Of a DNA stretch of 64,000 nt, positions 54,314 through 64,000 are shown in pieces (positions within the stretch are counted from its first letter, which is position 1; each line of letters starts with the position of its first letter). The position numbers were made by a program, and so were the translations under genes. The stretch comes from Roseobacter litoralis Och 149 (GTDB lineage Bacteria > Pseudomonadota > Alphaproteobacteria > Rhodobacterales > Rhodobacteraceae): contig NC_015730.1 of NCBI RefSeq assembly GCF_000154785.2, forward strand, positions 4,441,212 to 4,505,211, read 5' to 3'. Below the pieces are notes generated by a model, which saw only the letters and a program-made list of their open reading frames with translations, did no database searches and was not told the DNA's origin.

Positions 54314-55357
54314 TTACAGGCTGGCCCAATCCAGAACGACCTTGCCCGATTTTCCAGACTTCATGGCCGCAAACCCGGCCTCGTAATCATTTGCGGAAAA
54401 GCGGTGCGTGATGACTTTCGTCACATCCAGCCCGTTTTGAAGCATGGCAATCATCTTATACCATGTCTCAAAGATCTCGCGCCCATAGACACCTTTGATG
54501 GTGATAGCGTTGAACACGATCCGGCTCCAGTCGACCGGGGATTTACCGGGCGGAATACCGAGCATGGCAATCCTGCCCCCCATGGTCATTGCATCGACCA
54601 TCTGATCCAGCGCTTGCTGGTTGCCCGACATTTCCAGACCAACATCAAACCCCTGTTTCATGCCAAGGTCCGCAATGGTCTGTTTCAGATCGTCCTGCGC
54701 CACATTGACCGGCACCACGTCTGCCACCTGAGAGGCCAGCGCAAGCCGGTCGGCATTCACATCCGTAATCACCACGTGGCGCGCACCGGCATGGCGCGCG
54801 ACCGCCGCCGCCATGATCCCGATGGGGCCTGCGCCCGTGACCAGCACGTCCTCACCAATCAGATCAAAGCTCAGCGCGGTATGCACGGCATTGCCCAACG
54901 GGTCGAGGATCGCACCGATGTCATCAGAGATATCATCGGGCAGGGGCACTACGTTAAAGACGGGCAGTTTGAGGAATTGGGCAAAAGCCCCTTGTTCGTT
55001 CACCCCGATGCCGCGTGTGGCCGGGTCAAGATGGAATTTTCCCGCCCGGCTTTGGCGTGACGTTTTACCAATCAGATGCCCCTCACCGGAGCATCGCTGA
55101 CCGATGGACAGGTCAGTCACATTGCGACCGACTTCAACGATTTCACCGGCAAACTCATGCCCTGTGATCATGGGAACAGGTACGGTGCCCGCGGCCCATT
55201 CGTCCCAGTTCCAGATGTGAATATCGGTGCCACAAATCCCGGTTTTGTTGATCTTGATCAGCACATCATCGGGTCCGATTTCCGGAACCGGTGCGTGGGT
55301 CATCCAGATCCCTTCACGGGCATGCAGTTTTGACAGTGCTTTCATTCCGTTGCTCAT
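54314..55357 (-). CDS. tdh: L-threonine 3-dehydrogenase, lacking the structural-zinc cysteines
   Basis: Oxidises threonine to 2-amino-3-ketobutyrate, which Kbl splits. A 347-residue medium-chain dehydrogenase. The catalytic zinc ligand Cys42 is in [16 protein letters not shown], with His/Glu in [12 protein letters not shown] and the NAD motif [17 protein letters not shown] near 170. The lobe that in E. coli Tdh holds four structural-zinc cysteines reads [20 protein letters not shown] here, with none of the four. The gene starts within the kbl stop (ATGA overlap). It forms a two-gene catabolic operon with kbl. Confidence 0.93.
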   Translation of the reverse strand: MSNGMKALSKLHAREGIWMTHAPVPEIGPDDVLIKINKTGICGTDIHIWNWDEWAAGTVPVPMITGHEFAGEIVEVGRNVTDLSIGQRCSGEGHLIGKTSRQSRAGKFHLDPATRGIGVNEQGAFAQFLKLPVFNVVPLPDDISDDIGAILDPLGNAVHTALSFDLIGEDVLVTGAGPIGIMAAAVARHAGARHVVITDVNADRLALASQVADVVPVNVAQDDLKQTIADLGMKQGFDVGLEMSGNQQALDQMVDAMTMGGRIAMLGIPPGKSPVDWSRIVFNAITIKGVYGREIFETWYKMIAMLQNGLDVTKVITHRFSANDYEAGFAAMKSGKSGKVVLDWASL

Positions 55358-56541
55358 TTTATCACTCCAAGCCTGCGCCCGACCATGGCAAAGGCTTCCA
55401 GCGCCTTGTCCAGATCATCCCGCGTCAACGCCGCGTTCATCTGCGTTCTGATCCGGGCCTGCCCGCGCGGAACTACAGGATAGAAAAAGCCCGAAACGAA
55501 CACGCCCTGATCAAAAAGCTGCGCCGCCATGTCTTGCGCCACTTGCGCTTCGCCCAACATGATCGGAACAATCGGATGCGCGCCCGGCAGCAGGTCGAAA
55601 TTCAGCGCCTCAAGACCGTTTCGCCAATATGCCGTGTTTTCAAAAAGCTGTGCGCGCAGGTCGTCCCCGGCCTCGACCAGATCAAGCGCTTTGATACCCG
55701 CTGCAACAATTGATGGCGGCAAGGAATTGGAAAACAGGTAAGGCCGCGCGCGTTGTCTTAAAAGATCAATGACCGGCTGCGGCCCGGCGATATAACCCCC
55801 GATGGCCCCGCCCAATGCCTTGCCTAGTGTGCCGGTCAGGATGTCCGCTGACACACCGGCATGCGCAGGCGTGCCGCGCCCCTGAGGGCCCATGAACCCG
55901 GTCGCATGACAATCGTCAACCATCAGCAGCGCGTCGTATTTTTCGGCCAGTGCCTTGATATCGGACAGTTTCGCCAGATACCCGTCCATGCTAAACACAC
56001 CGTCCGTGGCGATCATGATAAAGCGGGCACCCTCATCGCGCGCCAGCTGCAATTGGCCCTCCAGATCGGTCATGTCAGAATTGGCGTAGCGATAGCGCCG
56101 CGCCTTGCATAGCCGGATACCGTCAATGATCGAGGCGTGGTTGAGCGCATCGGATATGACCGCATCCTCTGGCCCCAGGAGCGGTTCGAACAGGCCACCA
56201 TTCGCGTCAAAACAGGCCGCAAAAAGGATCGCATCATCCATCTGCAAGAATTGCGCCAACCGCGCTTCCAACTGGCGGTGCAGGTCTTGCGTTCCGCATA
56301 TGAAACGCACCGACGCCATGCCAAAGCCACGCGGTTCCATCGCGTCCTTAGCCGCAGAAATCAGGTCAGGGTGATCCGCGAGCCCCAGATAGTTGTTCGC
56401 ACACAGGTTGATGACCGACTTAGCGCCAACGGCGATCTGGCCCGCCTGTGGCGAGGTGATCGCGCGCTCTTTCTTCATCATGCCGTCGGTTGCAATCTGA
56501 TCGAGCGTGGCATTGATATGCGACAGGTAGGCTTGTGTCAT
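55354..56541 (-). CDS. kbl: 2-amino-3-ketobutyrate CoA ligase (glycine C-acetyltransferase)
   Basis: Splits 2-amino-3-ketobutyrate with CoA to glycine and acetyl-CoA. A 395-residue alpha-oxoamine synthase. [14 protein letters not shown] is at 47-60, [14 protein letters not shown] near 131, [16 protein letters not shown] at 209-224, and the PLP Lys241 in [16 protein letters not shown]. It overlaps tdh by 4 bp. It is transcribed in the same direction as, and 94 bp downstream of, an XRE-cupin regulator. The spacer holds an inverted repeat that may be the regulator's operator. Confidence 0.95.
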   Translation of the reverse strand: MTQAYLSHINATLDQIATDGMMKKERAITSPQAGQIAVGAKSVINLCANNYLGLADHPDLISAAKDAMEPRGFGMASVRFICGTQDLHRQLEARLAQFLQMDDAILFAACFDANGGLFEPLLGPEDAVISDALNHASIIDGIRLCKARRYRYANSDMTDLEGQLQLARDEGARFIMIATDGVFSMDGYLAKLSDIKALAEKYDALLMVDDCHATGFMGPQGRGTPAHAGVSADILTGTLGKALGGAIGGYIAGPQPVIDLLRQRARPYLFSNSLPPSIVAAGIKALDLVEAGDDLRAQLFENTAYWRNGLEALNFDLLPGAHPIVPIMLGEAQVAQDMAAQLFDQGVFVSGFFYPVVPRGQARIRTQMNAALTRDDLDKALEAFAMVGRRLGVIK

Positions 56542-56583
56542 GGCTGAACTCTCCTTTGCGCAGATTCTAGCATAGCGGATACG

Positions 56584-56617
56584 ATTCCGAAATAGGGGAA
56601 TAACACAATAGCGGAAT
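56584..56617. promoter_or_regulatory. Inverted repeat in the regulator-kbl spacer
   Basis: ATTCCG at 56584-56589 and CGGAAT at 56612-56617, with further AATA/TATT symmetry between. It lies in the 94-bp gap in front of kbl and is a candidate operator for the upstream XRE-cupin protein. Confidence 0.45.
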
Positions 56618-56635
56618 TAATCTGTTATTACGGAT

Positions 56636-57199
56636 TTATGCGTTCTGAACCACAAGAAAGGCGCGCGCGGCGCCGATCGCTTTTATCCGATGCGGCACGT
56701 CTGCGCTGTAGCGGGCGGTATCACCGGCTTCGAGCCGACTAATGTTATCCGCACTGCTGACATCGACCACCCCTTCAATCACGGTCAGATGTTCGCGCGC
56801 GCCACGGGTATGCGGCTGACTATCGAGCACCCCATCCAACGAAAAGACCAATTCGTATACTTCGTGTTTTCCAGCCTCTTCAGGCGGTGATAGAATACGA
56901 ATGCGCAATCCTTTACCGAGGTTTTCAATGGTTGGGACATCTCCCGAGCGCAGGGTTTCGATCTTGGATTTTGTCGCGGCAACATCCAGCAACCCGGCAA
57001 AGTCCACCTGTAAGGCGCGTGTGAGATTCCAAAGCGTTGAAATGGTGGGGCTGCTTTCCCCGCGTTCGATCTGGCTGACCATGGACCTTGATACCCCGGA
57101 GAGCTTGGCGACCGCATCCAGCGACAGGCCCTGCACCCTGCGCGCATCTTTCAAACGTGCGGGTAATTGTCCAAGGATTTGATCTGTCTCTTCCGTCAT
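56636..57199 (-). CDS. XRE-family regulator with C-terminal cupin domain
   Basis: A 187-residue one-component regulator. The HTH covers residues 12-68 (LKDARRVQGLSLDAVAKLSG, then VSRSMVSQIERGESSPTIST). A cupin-2 effector domain covers residues 105-185 (YELVFSLDGVLDSQPHTRGA, GDTARYSADVPHRIKA). It is located directly upstream of kbl-tdh in the same direction, as in many alphaproteobacteria, so it probably controls threonine/glycine catabolism in response to a small metabolite. The target is inferred from context only. Confidence 0.86.
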   Translation of the reverse strand: MTEETDQILGQLPARLKDARRVQGLSLDAVAKLSGVSRSMVSQIERGESSPTISTLWNLTRALQVDFAGLLDVAATKSKIETLRSGDVPTIENLGKGLRIRILSPPEEAGKHEVYELVFSLDGVLDSQPHTRGAREHLTVIEGVVDVSSADNISRLEAGDTARYSADVPHRIKAIGAARAFLVVQNA

Positions 57200-57320
57200 A
57201 CCGGAAAATTCACTTATATAAAGGACGTTGTCAACAAATGACGTAACATCAAGTTAAGTCGGTGCTGACAATCCGATAGGACACCCGCATAGTGGCTGCA
57301 ACAAGCAAGCGGAGGGTATC

Positions 57321-58499
57321 ATGACCAAAGAGATCGTAATTCTGGACGGCGCGCGCACGGCAATCGGTACGTTTGGTGGCGCATTGGCCGCGACGCCCCC
57401 CATTGAACTCGCCACCGTGGCCAGCGCGGCCGCATTGCAACGGGCAGGCGTTGAGGGGGCGCAGATCGGACATGTCGCCTTTGGTCATGTGATCAATACC
57501 GAACCGAAGGACATGTACCTGAGCCGTGTGGCCGCGATGCAGGCGGGCGTGCCTGATACGGTCCCGGCGATGAACGTCAATCGGCTGTGCGGCTCTGGTG
57601 CGCAGGCGATTGTCTCGGTTATTCAGTCGCTTATGCTGGGTGACGCAGACTTCGCCCTTGCGGGTGGTGCTGAGAACATGTCGCGTTCGCCCTTTATCAT
57701 CCCGCAACAGCGCTGGGGTGCAAAAATGGGGGACGTTAAAACGCTTGATATGATGTTGGGCGCATTGAACTGCCCGTTCGGCACCGGGCATATGGGTGTT
57801 ACGGCGGAAAACGTCGCGGCAGAGCATCACATCAGCCGCGCCCAGCAGGACGGATTTGCCTTGCAAAGCCAGCAGCGGGCGTCTGATGCTATCGCAGCGG
57901 GCCATTTTCAGTCCCAGATCACGCCCGTCGAGGTCCGCGTGAAACGGGACATGGTGGCTTTTGAAGTGGATGAGCACCCCAAGGCGACAACTCTTGAGGC
58001 CTTGTCGGGGCTGCGCGCCGTCTTCCAGAAAGACGGGACCGTGACCGCAGGGAATGCCAGCGGCATCAATGATGGTGCTGCGGCAGTTGTTTTGGCAACC
58101 GCTGAGGCCGCCGAAAAGGCCGGATTGAAACCAAAGGCCCGCGTTCTGGGCTATGCGCATGCGGGCGTGCGGCCCGAAGTCATGGGCATCGGCCCGGTGC
58201 CCGCCGTTCAAAACCTATTGGCGCGCACGGGCCTGTCGGTGACGGATTTTGATGTGGTCGAAAGCAATGAGGCCTTTGCTGCGCAGGCGCTGGCCGTCAG
58301 TCAGGAACTGGGCCTCGACAATGCAAAGGTAAACCCGAATGGCGGCGCAATTGCATTGGGTCATCCTGTTGGGGCGACAGGGGCGATTATCACTCTCAAG
58401 GCGATGTACGAATTGGAACGGATCGGCGGCAAACGCGCGTTGATCACCATGTGCATCGGCGGTGGTCAGGGCATCGCCCTCGCGATTGAGCGGCTGTAA
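57321..58499 (+). CDS. Acetyl-CoA C-acetyltransferase / beta-ketothiolase
   Basis: Biosynthetic-type thiolase of 392 residues, condensing two acetyl-CoA or cleaving acetoacetyl-CoA. Nucleophile Cys90 is in NRLCGSGAQAIVS; the late GGAIALGHPVGATGA holds the catalytic His and CIGGGQGIALAIERL the second Cys. The start ATG has GGAGGG upstream. It is divergent from the XRE regulator with a 121-bp shared spacer and converges with ubiB (9-bp gap). It could serve PHB synthesis, ketone-body or amino-acid catabolism; no phaB neighbour is present. Confidence 0.92.
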   Translation: MTKEIVILDGARTAIGTFGGALAATPPIELATVASAAALQRAGVEGAQIGHVAFGHVINTEPKDMYLSRVAAMQAGVPDTVPAMNVNRLCGSGAQAIVSVIQSLMLGDADFALAGGAENMSRSPFIIPQQRWGAKMGDVKTLDMMLGALNCPFGTGHMGVTAENVAAEHHISRAQQDGFALQSQQRASDAIAAGHFQSQITPVEVRVKRDMVAFEVDEHPKATTLEALSGLRAVFQKDGTVTAGNASGINDGAAAVVLATAEAAEKAGLKPKARVLGYAHAGVRPEVMGIGPVPAVQNLLARTGLSVTDFDVVESNEAFAAQALAVSQELGLDNAKVNPNGGAIALGHPVGATGAIITLKAMYELERIGGKRALITMCIGGGQGIALAIERL

Positions 58500-58508
58500 A
58501 CGTCGCGT

Positions 58509-60056
58509 CTAGAAAAACATCAGGTCGATCGCGATCAGGGTCAGAGACCCGGATACCCCGATGGTGACACCAAGGATCAAACCACCCAAGATCCACTTGC
58601 CCCAGTCATTGCCCTTGCGCAGGGGCTGCGGGTTGGAGGTACGGATCAGCGCGTTTTCGACCATCACGGGCAAGCGCGGGCCGAAGCGCGCCAGAACCCG
58701 TGCCGTTTTGGCCAGATCCTTCAGTGTCGCGCGCGGCCCGATTGATTGGGAGATATAGTTGGTCACCACCGGGCTTGCCACTTCCCAGATGTTGATCTGA
58801 GGGTTCAGCGACCGGGCGACACCTTCAACGACGACCATGGTGCGCTGAAGCAGGATCAGCTCGGTCCGGGTTTCCATGCCAAAGCGTTCGGTCACTTCAA
58901 AGAGGTAACTCAACAACCGACCCATGGAGATTTTCGTGGCGTCCATGCCAAAGATCGGCTCACCCACCGCGCGCAGGGCTCGTGCGAATTCATCCACGTC
59001 TTTGTCAGCCGGGACATACCCCGCCTCAAAATGGACTTCGGCGACACGTTTGTAATCCTTGCGGATAAATCCAAACAGGATCTCTGCGTAGACCCGCCGG
59101 GTGTATTCGTCGATATGCCCCATGATGCCAAAATCATAGGCAACAATATCCCCATTGGGCGCGACCTTGAGGTTACCCTGATGCATGTCCCCATGGAAAT
59201 ATCCATCCCGCAGCGCGTGGTTCAGGAACAGCTGCAGGACGCGGTTGCCCAGGTCCACCCGGTCATGTCCGGCGGCATCTATGGCGTCATTGTCCCCCAG
59301 AGGCACACCCGCGGCCCAGCCAAGCGTCATGACCCGTCGCGCGGAAAGATCCCATTTGATCTCGGGGAGTTGAAAGCCCTCGTCGTCTTTTGTCGTTGCC
59401 GCGAATTCCGATGCTGCGGAGGATTCGAGCCGAAGATCAAGTTCACCCTGCACGACCCCGTCAAAGTGTTCGATGACATCCATCGGGCGCAAGCGTCGCG
59501 CGCCGGGGGCGAACAGATCGACCATCCGCGCTGCCAGATAGAATGCATCAACGTCCTTGTTGAACGCACGTTCGATGCCGGGACGCAGAACTTTGACCGC
59601 CACATCCTCGCCCGTGCTTGCGATCCTTGCGCGGTGGACCTGCGCAATCGACGCCGCAGCCACCGGTTCGCTGAATTCTGAAAAAACTTCATCGACGGGA
59701 ACGCCGAGTTCCTTGGACACCTCGGCTTTGGCCACTGCCACTGAAAAGGGCGGCAGCTTGTCTTGCAAAACCCTGAGCTGCACGGCGAGTTCGTCGCCCA
59801 CCACATCCGGGCGGGTCGACAGGATTTGCCCGAATTTGATGTAAGCGGGGCCAAGCGCGGTCAAGGCACGCGTGGCCGGGGGCATGGACGGATCACCATT
59901 ATAGCCCAGAAACTTGAACGGCACACCCAAGGCCCGCGCCACAATGCGCACGGCAGCGGGCGCTTCAAAGGCGTCGAGGACGACCTTCATCGCGCCGGTG
60001 CGTTCCAGCGTTGCGCCTGTTCGGATCAGACGCCAAATGTTGTGAGGTCCGCGCAT
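58509..60056 (-). CDS. ubiB: UbiB-family ubiquinone biosynthesis protein kinase-like ATPase
   Basis: A 515-residue atypical kinase/ATPase required for ubiquinone synthesis. The N-terminal KxGQ motif is in YIKFGQILSTRPDVV. An A-rich loop SEPVAAASIAQVHRARI replaces the kinase P-loop, VAVKVLRPGI holds the Lys, and FHGDMHQGNLKV with AYDFGIMG are the catalytic and metal loops. C-terminal hydrophobic helices (WILGGLILGVTIGVSGSLTL, then IAIDLMFF) anchor it in the inner membrane. The start abuts the ubiE stop with no gap, so the two are translationally coupled. Confidence 0.94.
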   Translation of the reverse strand: MRGPHNIWRLIRTGATLERTGAMKVVLDAFEAPAAVRIVARALGVPFKFLGYNGDPSMPPATRALTALGPAYIKFGQILSTRPDVVGDELAVQLRVLQDKLPPFSVAVAKAEVSKELGVPVDEVFSEFSEPVAAASIAQVHRARIASTGEDVAVKVLRPGIERAFNKDVDAFYLAARMVDLFAPGARRLRPMDVIEHFDGVVQGELDLRLESSAASEFAATTKDDEGFQLPEIKWDLSARRVMTLGWAAGVPLGDNDAIDAAGHDRVDLGNRVLQLFLNHALRDGYFHGDMHQGNLKVAPNGDIVAYDFGIMGHIDEYTRRVYAEILFGFIRKDYKRVAEVHFEAGYVPADKDVDEFARALRAVGEPIFGMDATKISMGRLLSYLFEVTERFGMETRTELILLQRTMVVVEGVARSLNPQINIWEVASPVVTNYISQSIGPRATLKDLAKTARVLARFGPRLPVMVENALIRTSNPQPLRKGNDWGKWILGGLILGVTIGVSGSLTLIAIDLMFF

Positions 60057-60809
60057 TCAGAGTTTCCAGCCAGAGTGCAGACAGGCAATGCCCATGCTCA
60101 GGTTGCGGAATTTCGCGTTCTCGAACCCTGCATCCCGCACCATTTTCAGGAACGTGTCCTGATCCGGGAAATTACGGATCGATTCCACCAGGTATTGATA
60201 GCTGTCGCGATCCCCCGCGATGGCCTGTCCCATGCGCGGGATCACGTTGAAACTGTAAAGATCATAGGCTTTTTGCATTGCGGGGTTTGGCAGTTGGCTG
60301 AATTCCAGCACCATCAGACGCCCGCCGGGACGCAGCACACGAAAGGCTTCGTTCAGGGCCTCTTGCGGGCGGGTGACGTTTCGGATGCCAAAAGAGATTG
60401 TGTAGACGTCAAAGGTGTTGTCGGCAAAGGGCAGCGCCATTGCATCCCCGGTGACCCAATCAAGCTGCTCGGCCATGGCTGCGGCCTCTGCGCGTTTGCG
60501 CCCCTCAACCAGCATTGATTCTGTCAGATCCAGCACCGTTGCGTGGCCGTAACCTGCACGCCTGAGAAAACGGAACGAAATGTCACCCGTTCCGCCCGCC
60601 ACATCCAGTAGCTTTTGACCCGCGCGCGGTGCCAGCCAATCCATCATCGCCTCTTTCCACAAGCGGTGGATGCCGACGGACATGACGTCATTCATGATGT
60701 CATACTTGCTGGCCACTGAGGAAAAGACGCCCTGCACGCGCCCGGCTTTCTCGCCTTCCGGCACGGTTTCGAATCCAAAATGGGTGGTTTTATTGCTGTC
60801 GTCGGTCAT
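60057..60809 (-). CDS. ubiE: Ubiquinone/menaquinone C-methyltransferase UbiE
   Basis: SAM-dependent C-methylation of the ubiquinone (and, where made, menaquinone) ring. 250 residues from ATG 60809 ([16 protein letters not shown]). The N-terminal [20 protein letters not shown] signature, SAM motif [30 protein letters not shown], and [17 protein letters not shown] follow. A longer upstream start lacks family sequence. First gene of the ubiE-ubiB pair, divergent from mutM as in most Rhodobacteraceae. Confidence 0.95.
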   Translation of the reverse strand: MTDDSNKTTHFGFETVPEGEKAGRVQGVFSSVASKYDIMNDVMSVGIHRLWKEAMMDWLAPRAGQKLLDVAGGTGDISFRFLRRAGYGHATVLDLTESMLVEGRKRAEAAAMAEQLDWVTGDAMALPFADNTFDVYTISFGIRNVTRPQEALNEAFRVLRPGGRLMVLEFSQLPNPAMQKAYDLYSFNVIPRMGQAIAGDRDSYQYLVESIRNFPDQDTFLKMVRDAGFENAKFRNLSMGIACLHSGWKL

Positions 60810-61028
60810 CGGTACTTGCGGTCCTCGGCTTTCGAGCTTTGTTATAGAGCGCGAAGGGCTGGGCACAATGCGTCCCTTTCGTCACAGCGATCAGAATGAG
60901 TAAGACGCCTTGAGAAACTTGGCAAGCAAACGGAAGTGTAGTTCGCAAAATGCGCCTTGATAAAGAAGCCGAGCAAGCCCAAGCGACACTTCCAGCGCCC
61001 GCCGCCGCGACAAGAAAGCTGACAGAAT

Positions 61029-61880
61029 ATGCCTGAACTGCCCGAAGTAGAGACGGTGCGCCGTGGCCTGACCCCGGCGATGGAGGGCGTGGTGATCAAG
61101 CAGGCGGACGTGAACCGCCCTGATTTACGCTGGCCCTTCCCTGTTGATATGGCCGCCCGGCTGACCGGTAAACGGGTGGAAAGGCTGCGGCGACGCTCAA
61201 AATATATTCTCATGGACCTCGACAGCGGGGAAACCTTGCTGGTTCATCTTGGCATGTCGGGCCGTATGTTGGTGTCAGGTGACCCGCTGGGGCAGTTTGT
61301 GCATAGGCATCCGGCCCCCGAAAAACACGACCATGTGGTGTTCCATATGGCCAATAATGCGCGCATCACCTTTAACGATCCGCGCCGCTTTGGGGCGATG
61401 GACCTGATGGAGACCGCCAGTGCCGACGCGCATAAGCTGCTCGCGGTCCTCGGGCCGGAACCGCTGGGTAACGATTTCCATGAATCACATCTGATTGCGG
61501 CGTTCAAAAACAAGAATTCCCCGGTGAAATCTGTGCTGCTGGATCAGCGGATCGTGTCCGGTTTGGGCAATATCTATGTCTGCGAGGCGCTTTTTCGCGC
61601 AAAAATTCACCCCACACGCAAAGCGGGCAAGATTTCTGGCGCACGTGTGGCCGGCCTTGTGCCGATTGTCCGCGAGGTGCTTGCAGAGGCTATCGAAGCG
61701 GGTGGATCATCCTTACGTGATTTCCGTCAAGCTGATGGAGAGCTTGGATATTTTCAGCATAGCTTTGATGCTTATGGACGCGAGGGCGACCCCTGCAAAA
61801 GGTCAGGTTGCACGGGGCAAATCCGGCGAATCGTACAGTCCGGACGCTCATCTTTCTATTGCACGCAATGCCAAAGATAG
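61029..61880 (+). CDS. mutM: Formamidopyrimidine-DNA glycosylase
   Basis: Removes 8-oxoguanine and formamidopyrimidines from DNA. 283 residues. [14 protein letters not shown] has Pro1 (after Met removal) as nucleophile and Glu2 as partner. Lys in the beta-hairpin ([13 protein letters not shown] region), [17 protein letters not shown] helix-two-turn-helix, and a C-terminal zinc finger ([20 protein letters not shown] followed by FYCTQCQ, four Cys). All catalytic residues are present. Divergent from ubiE; followed by the enoyl-CoA hydratase gene after 64 bp. Confidence 0.96.
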   Translation: MPELPEVETVRRGLTPAMEGVVIKQADVNRPDLRWPFPVDMAARLTGKRVERLRRRSKYILMDLDSGETLLVHLGMSGRMLVSGDPLGQFVHRHPAPEKHDHVVFHMANNARITFNDPRRFGAMDLMETASADAHKLLAVLGPEPLGNDFHESHLIAAFKNKNSPVKSVLLDQRIVSGLGNIYVCEALFRAKIHPTRKAGKISGARVAGLVPIVREVLAEAIEAGGSSLRDFRQADGELGYFQHSFDAYGREGDPCKRSGCTGQIRRIVQSGRSSFYCTQCQR

Positions 61881-61944
61881 CTTGAACCAGCCCGAAGGAG
61901 TGGTAGAGACTGCGAACTCAGGTCAACAACAAAGAGCTTTCTTC

Positions 61945-62721
61945 ATGGCTTATGAAACGATCATCGTAGATGTGGAAGACCACGTCGCACAGATCACACT
62001 GAACCGTCCCGATGCGCTCAATGCGCTCAACGACGAATTGATGAGCGAATTGGCAAATGCACTGACTGCCGCACAGAACAACGACAAGGTCCGCTGCATC
62101 ATCCTGACCGGATCGGAAAAAGCCTTCGCCGCTGGCGCTGATATCTCCATGATGAAAGACAAGAGCTTCGTCGAAGTGTTCTCAGGTGATCTGTTCACGG
62201 CCGAAACAGAAGAAATCATGCGCGTGCGCAAGCCGATCATCGCTGCTGTTTCAGGATATGCGCTGGGCGGCGGATGTGAATTGGCGATGATGTGTGATTT
62301 CATCATTTGTTCAGAGACGGCGAAGTTCGGACAGCCCGAGATCAACCTCGGCGTGGTGGCCGGCCTCGGCGGTACGCAGCGCCTGACGCGTCTGGTCGGC
62401 AAATCAAAAGCGATGGATATGAATTTGACCGGTCGCTTTATGGATGCGGAAGAAGCAGAACGCTCAGGGCTGGTCAGCCGCGTTGTGCCCTGCAAGAAAC
62501 TGATGGATGAGGCACATGGTGCGGCGCAGCGGATCGCCGAAAAATCCATGGTCTCGGTCATGGTCGTCAAAGAAGCCGTAAACCGCGCCTATGAAACGAC
62601 CCTGCGCGAAGGCCTCCTGTTTGAGCGGCGCATGTTCCATTCGCTGTTTGCGACCGAGGATCAGAAAGAGGGTATGTCTGCCTTTGTCGAAAAGCGCGAA
62701 GCGCAGTTCCGCGACCGCTGA
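61945..62721 (+). CDS. Enoyl-CoA hydratase
   Basis: Hydrates 2-enoyl-CoA in fatty-acid or branched-chain/aromatic acid breakdown. A 258-residue crotonase-fold protein. Oxyanion-hole segments [11 protein letters not shown] and [16 protein letters not shown]; catalytic glutamates in the CELAM region and in [19 protein letters not shown]. The start ATG 61945 is that of a standard-length crotonase; longer in-frame starts overlap mutM. The mutM-ech-rpsT order is common in roseobacters. Confidence 0.93.
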   Translation: MAYETIIVDVEDHVAQITLNRPDALNALNDELMSELANALTAAQNNDKVRCIILTGSEKAFAAGADISMMKDKSFVEVFSGDLFTAETEEIMRVRKPIIAAVSGYALGGGCELAMMCDFIICSETAKFGQPEINLGVVAGLGGTQRLTRLVGKSKAMDMNLTGRFMDAEEAERSGLVSRVVPCKKLMDEAHGAAQRIAEKSMVSVMVVKEAVNRAYETTLREGLLFERRMFHSLFATEDQKEGMSAFVEKREAQFRDR

Positions 62722-62749
62722 GCGCGGGTGGATCGGAGGACACAGCAAG

Positions 62750-63157
62750 ATGGCTCACCGCATCAAAACCGCGTCTGCCGTGATATTTCTGGCTCTGACA
62801 GGGGTCGCGCAAGCTGAAATGCTGCCAGGTTCGGAATGGGCGCCAACCGAGATGCAGGCGCAGCCATTTGAAAGCGCGCGCGGCGTCTTTATCCGGTTTG
62901 AGCAGGATGGCCGTTACTTTGGCAACGGCGGGTGTAATTCCATCCGGGGCCAGTTTGTCACGAATGGTGATTCAATTCTGTTCGGCCCTGCTGCAGCCAC
63001 AATGATGGCTTGTCCCGAAGAGACTATGAAGCAGGAATTTGACCTCCTGCAGACACTGGGCAGCGTACGGCAATTCGACCGTTCGGGCACTGATCTGACG
63101 CTGTTGGATACCGAGGGTCGCGTGGTCATGCGGTTGCGCCAGCGCGACTGGGATTGA
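62750..63157 (+). CDS. META-domain exported protein
   Basis: A 135-residue secreted/periplasmic protein. Signal peptide at residues 1-22 (MAHRIKTASAVIFLALTGVAQA). The mature part is the META/HslJ-like fold: LPGSEWAPTEM, IRFEQDGRYFGNGGCNSIRG (GCN motif), MMACPEETMKQEFDLLQTLG. Role unknown; HslJ relatives link to heat shock and novobiocin resistance. CGGAGGA at 62734-62740 supports the start at 62750. Located between ech and rpsT. Confidence 0.83.
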   Translation: MAHRIKTASAVIFLALTGVAQAEMLPGSEWAPTEMQAQPFESARGVFIRFEQDGRYFGNGGCNSIRGQFVTNGDSILFGPAAATMMACPEETMKQEFDLLQTLGSVRQFDRSGTDLTLLDTEGRVVMRLRQRDWD

Positions 63158-63328
63158 AGCGCGTTTATTTTCGGCTTTGCAAGCGCAGTCAAACCCCCTA
63201 TAGAGCGCTCCAGACATGCGCGTGCAGCCCGCTCAGGCTAGAATCACCAGTGGACCCTTGGTCCACCTTTGGGTTTGGCGTCGCGCTTAATGACTTAAGA
63301 CAACGAACTCAGGAAAGGTTTTTCACGC

Positions 63329-63592
63329 ATGGCTAATTCGCCCCAAGCAAAAAAACGCGCGCGTCAGAACGAAGCACGTTTTCAGGTTAACAAAGCACGT
63401 CGTTCGCGGATTCGCACGTTTCTACGTAAGGTAGAAGAGGCGATTGAATCCGGCGATAAAGCGGCGGCGACGGCAGCTTTACGCGCAGCGCAGCCCGAAT
63501 TGATGCGCGGTGTAACAAAAGGTGTGTTCCACAAGAATACAGCCGCGCGGAAGATGTCCCGGCTCACGGCACGGGTTAAGGTCCTCGGTTAA
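63329..63592 (+). CDS. rpsT: 30S ribosomal protein S20
   Basis: An 87-residue, very basic ribosomal protein: [18 protein letters not shown], then the long helix [20 protein letters not shown] and the C-terminal [19 protein letters not shown]. It is the normal length for S20. It has its own upstream region of about 170 bp and an intrinsic terminator just downstream. In many alphaproteobacteria rpsT lies next to dnaA, which would be beyond the right edge. Confidence 0.97.
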   Translation: MANSPQAKKRARQNEARFQVNKARRSRIRTFLRKVEEAIESGDKAAATAALRAAQPELMRGVTKGVFHKNTAARKMSRLTARVKVLG

Positions 63593-63615
63593 CTTTCTGT
63601 TAATTATAGTTAATG

Positions 63616-63642
63616 AAAACGCCGCTCAGCGGCGTTTTTTTT
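63616..63642 (+). terminator. Intrinsic terminator of rpsT
   Basis: Perfect hairpin AAACGCCGCT/AGCGGCGTTT centred near 63627 and followed by a run of T to 63642. It is 24 bp after the rpsT stop. A second small hairpin ATGCC/GGCAT follows immediately. Confidence 0.93.
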
Positions 63643-63659
63643 ATGCCTTTTAATGGCAT

Positions 63660-64000
63660 TTTTGCGGCCTTAGGGATTCTTTTACGAAATACCCTGAGTC
63701 AACAATGAAGTTCTGTTGCCCGATCACTTTGGAAGTTGCTAACACAGTAGAGCGATTCACGTCGCATGGGGGGACAGGCCTCGCAGGTTCGTCGTTTGCA
63801 GCGACATTAAGAACAGCGAGAACTGGACAAGGTAGCGATGAGCTGCCTTCAGTCTGCAAGCGTTGCCATGGCAGCGATTTGCCCTGTTCAAAACGAGTAC
63901 GGTTGGGGTCACCTGATCTGATCTGAGCGTAGGCTATAGAGCCTGAGACGGGTTGGGGATTCTCTGTAAATTGTCCGAAGGACGACGCCTTTTCCTTGTG
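63660..64000. other. Gene-free right edge
   Basis: No reading frame with protein-like composition, no consensus DnaA box (TTATCCACA or its complement) and no recognisable RNA gene. It could be the upstream region of the next gene (dnaA is expected in this neighbourhood), but nothing in the sequence proves it. Confidence 0.4.

Noticed and set aside
63650-63859. 69-codon open frame on the minus strand after rpsT
   Set aside because: No ribosome binding site, unusual composition, overlaps the terminator region. Treated as non-coding.
63660-64000. Possible chromosomal origin (oriC) next to rpsT
   Set aside because: No consensus DnaA box and no AT-rich unwinding region within the window. The idea rests only on gene order in related bacteria.

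Overview
The window reads as chromosome of a marine Roseobacter-group alphaproteobacterium (Rhodobacteraceae). This rests on the conserved housekeeping genes at both ends, the serC leader RNA, IalB next to rlmN, the kbl-tdh pair and the mutM/ubiE/ubiB/rpsT order. It is an inference from gene content, not a database match.

Layout. Positions 1-3345 are core chromosome: rlmN (partial), an IalB-family periplasmic protein, an asparaginase and serB. Positions 51419-64000 are core again: serC-serA, an XRE regulator with kbl-tdh, a thiolase, ubiB-ubiE, mutM, an enoyl-CoA hydratase, a META-domain protein and rpsT. Between them sits a 48-kb accessory island bounded by two identical 26-bp direct copies of part of the serC leader (3346-3371 and 51393-51418). 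A truncated tyrosine recombinase lies just inside the left copy. A decayed mobilization module (HTH protein, mobC, relaxase with a nested mobB) lies just inside the right copy. The simplest reading is an integrative and mobilizable element that used the serC regulatory leader as its attachment site and split the serB/serC neighbourhood. It is now fixed in place by IS damage.

Inside the island. (1) 3817-13838: two identical IS6-family copies in inverted orientation bracket a TetR regulator, a polyamine-type ABC importer with a metallo-beta-lactamase-fold hydrolase, and IS remnants. (2) 13839-45254: a surface-glycan locus, scarred by IS remnants. It holds a nonulosonic (legionaminic-type) acid pathway with its GDP-sugar guanylyltransferase; a GDP-perosamine branch with a probable N-formyltransferase (gmd, per, formyltransferase); UDP-ManNAcA synthesis (wecB-wecC); a GT-C/DPM-like glycosyltransferase pair with a flippase-like protein; methyltransferases; and several glycosyltransferases of unassigned specificity. 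(3) 45686-48008: a decayed IS21-type element. (4) 48370-51177: the mobilization module.

The island's cargo is therefore mostly about displaying an unusual acidic/amino-sugar polysaccharide (O-antigen, capsule or glycosylated surface structure). Noteworthy non-gene structure includes a small palindromic repeat family found three times, each time inside a transposase gene, with compensatory base changes in its stem.
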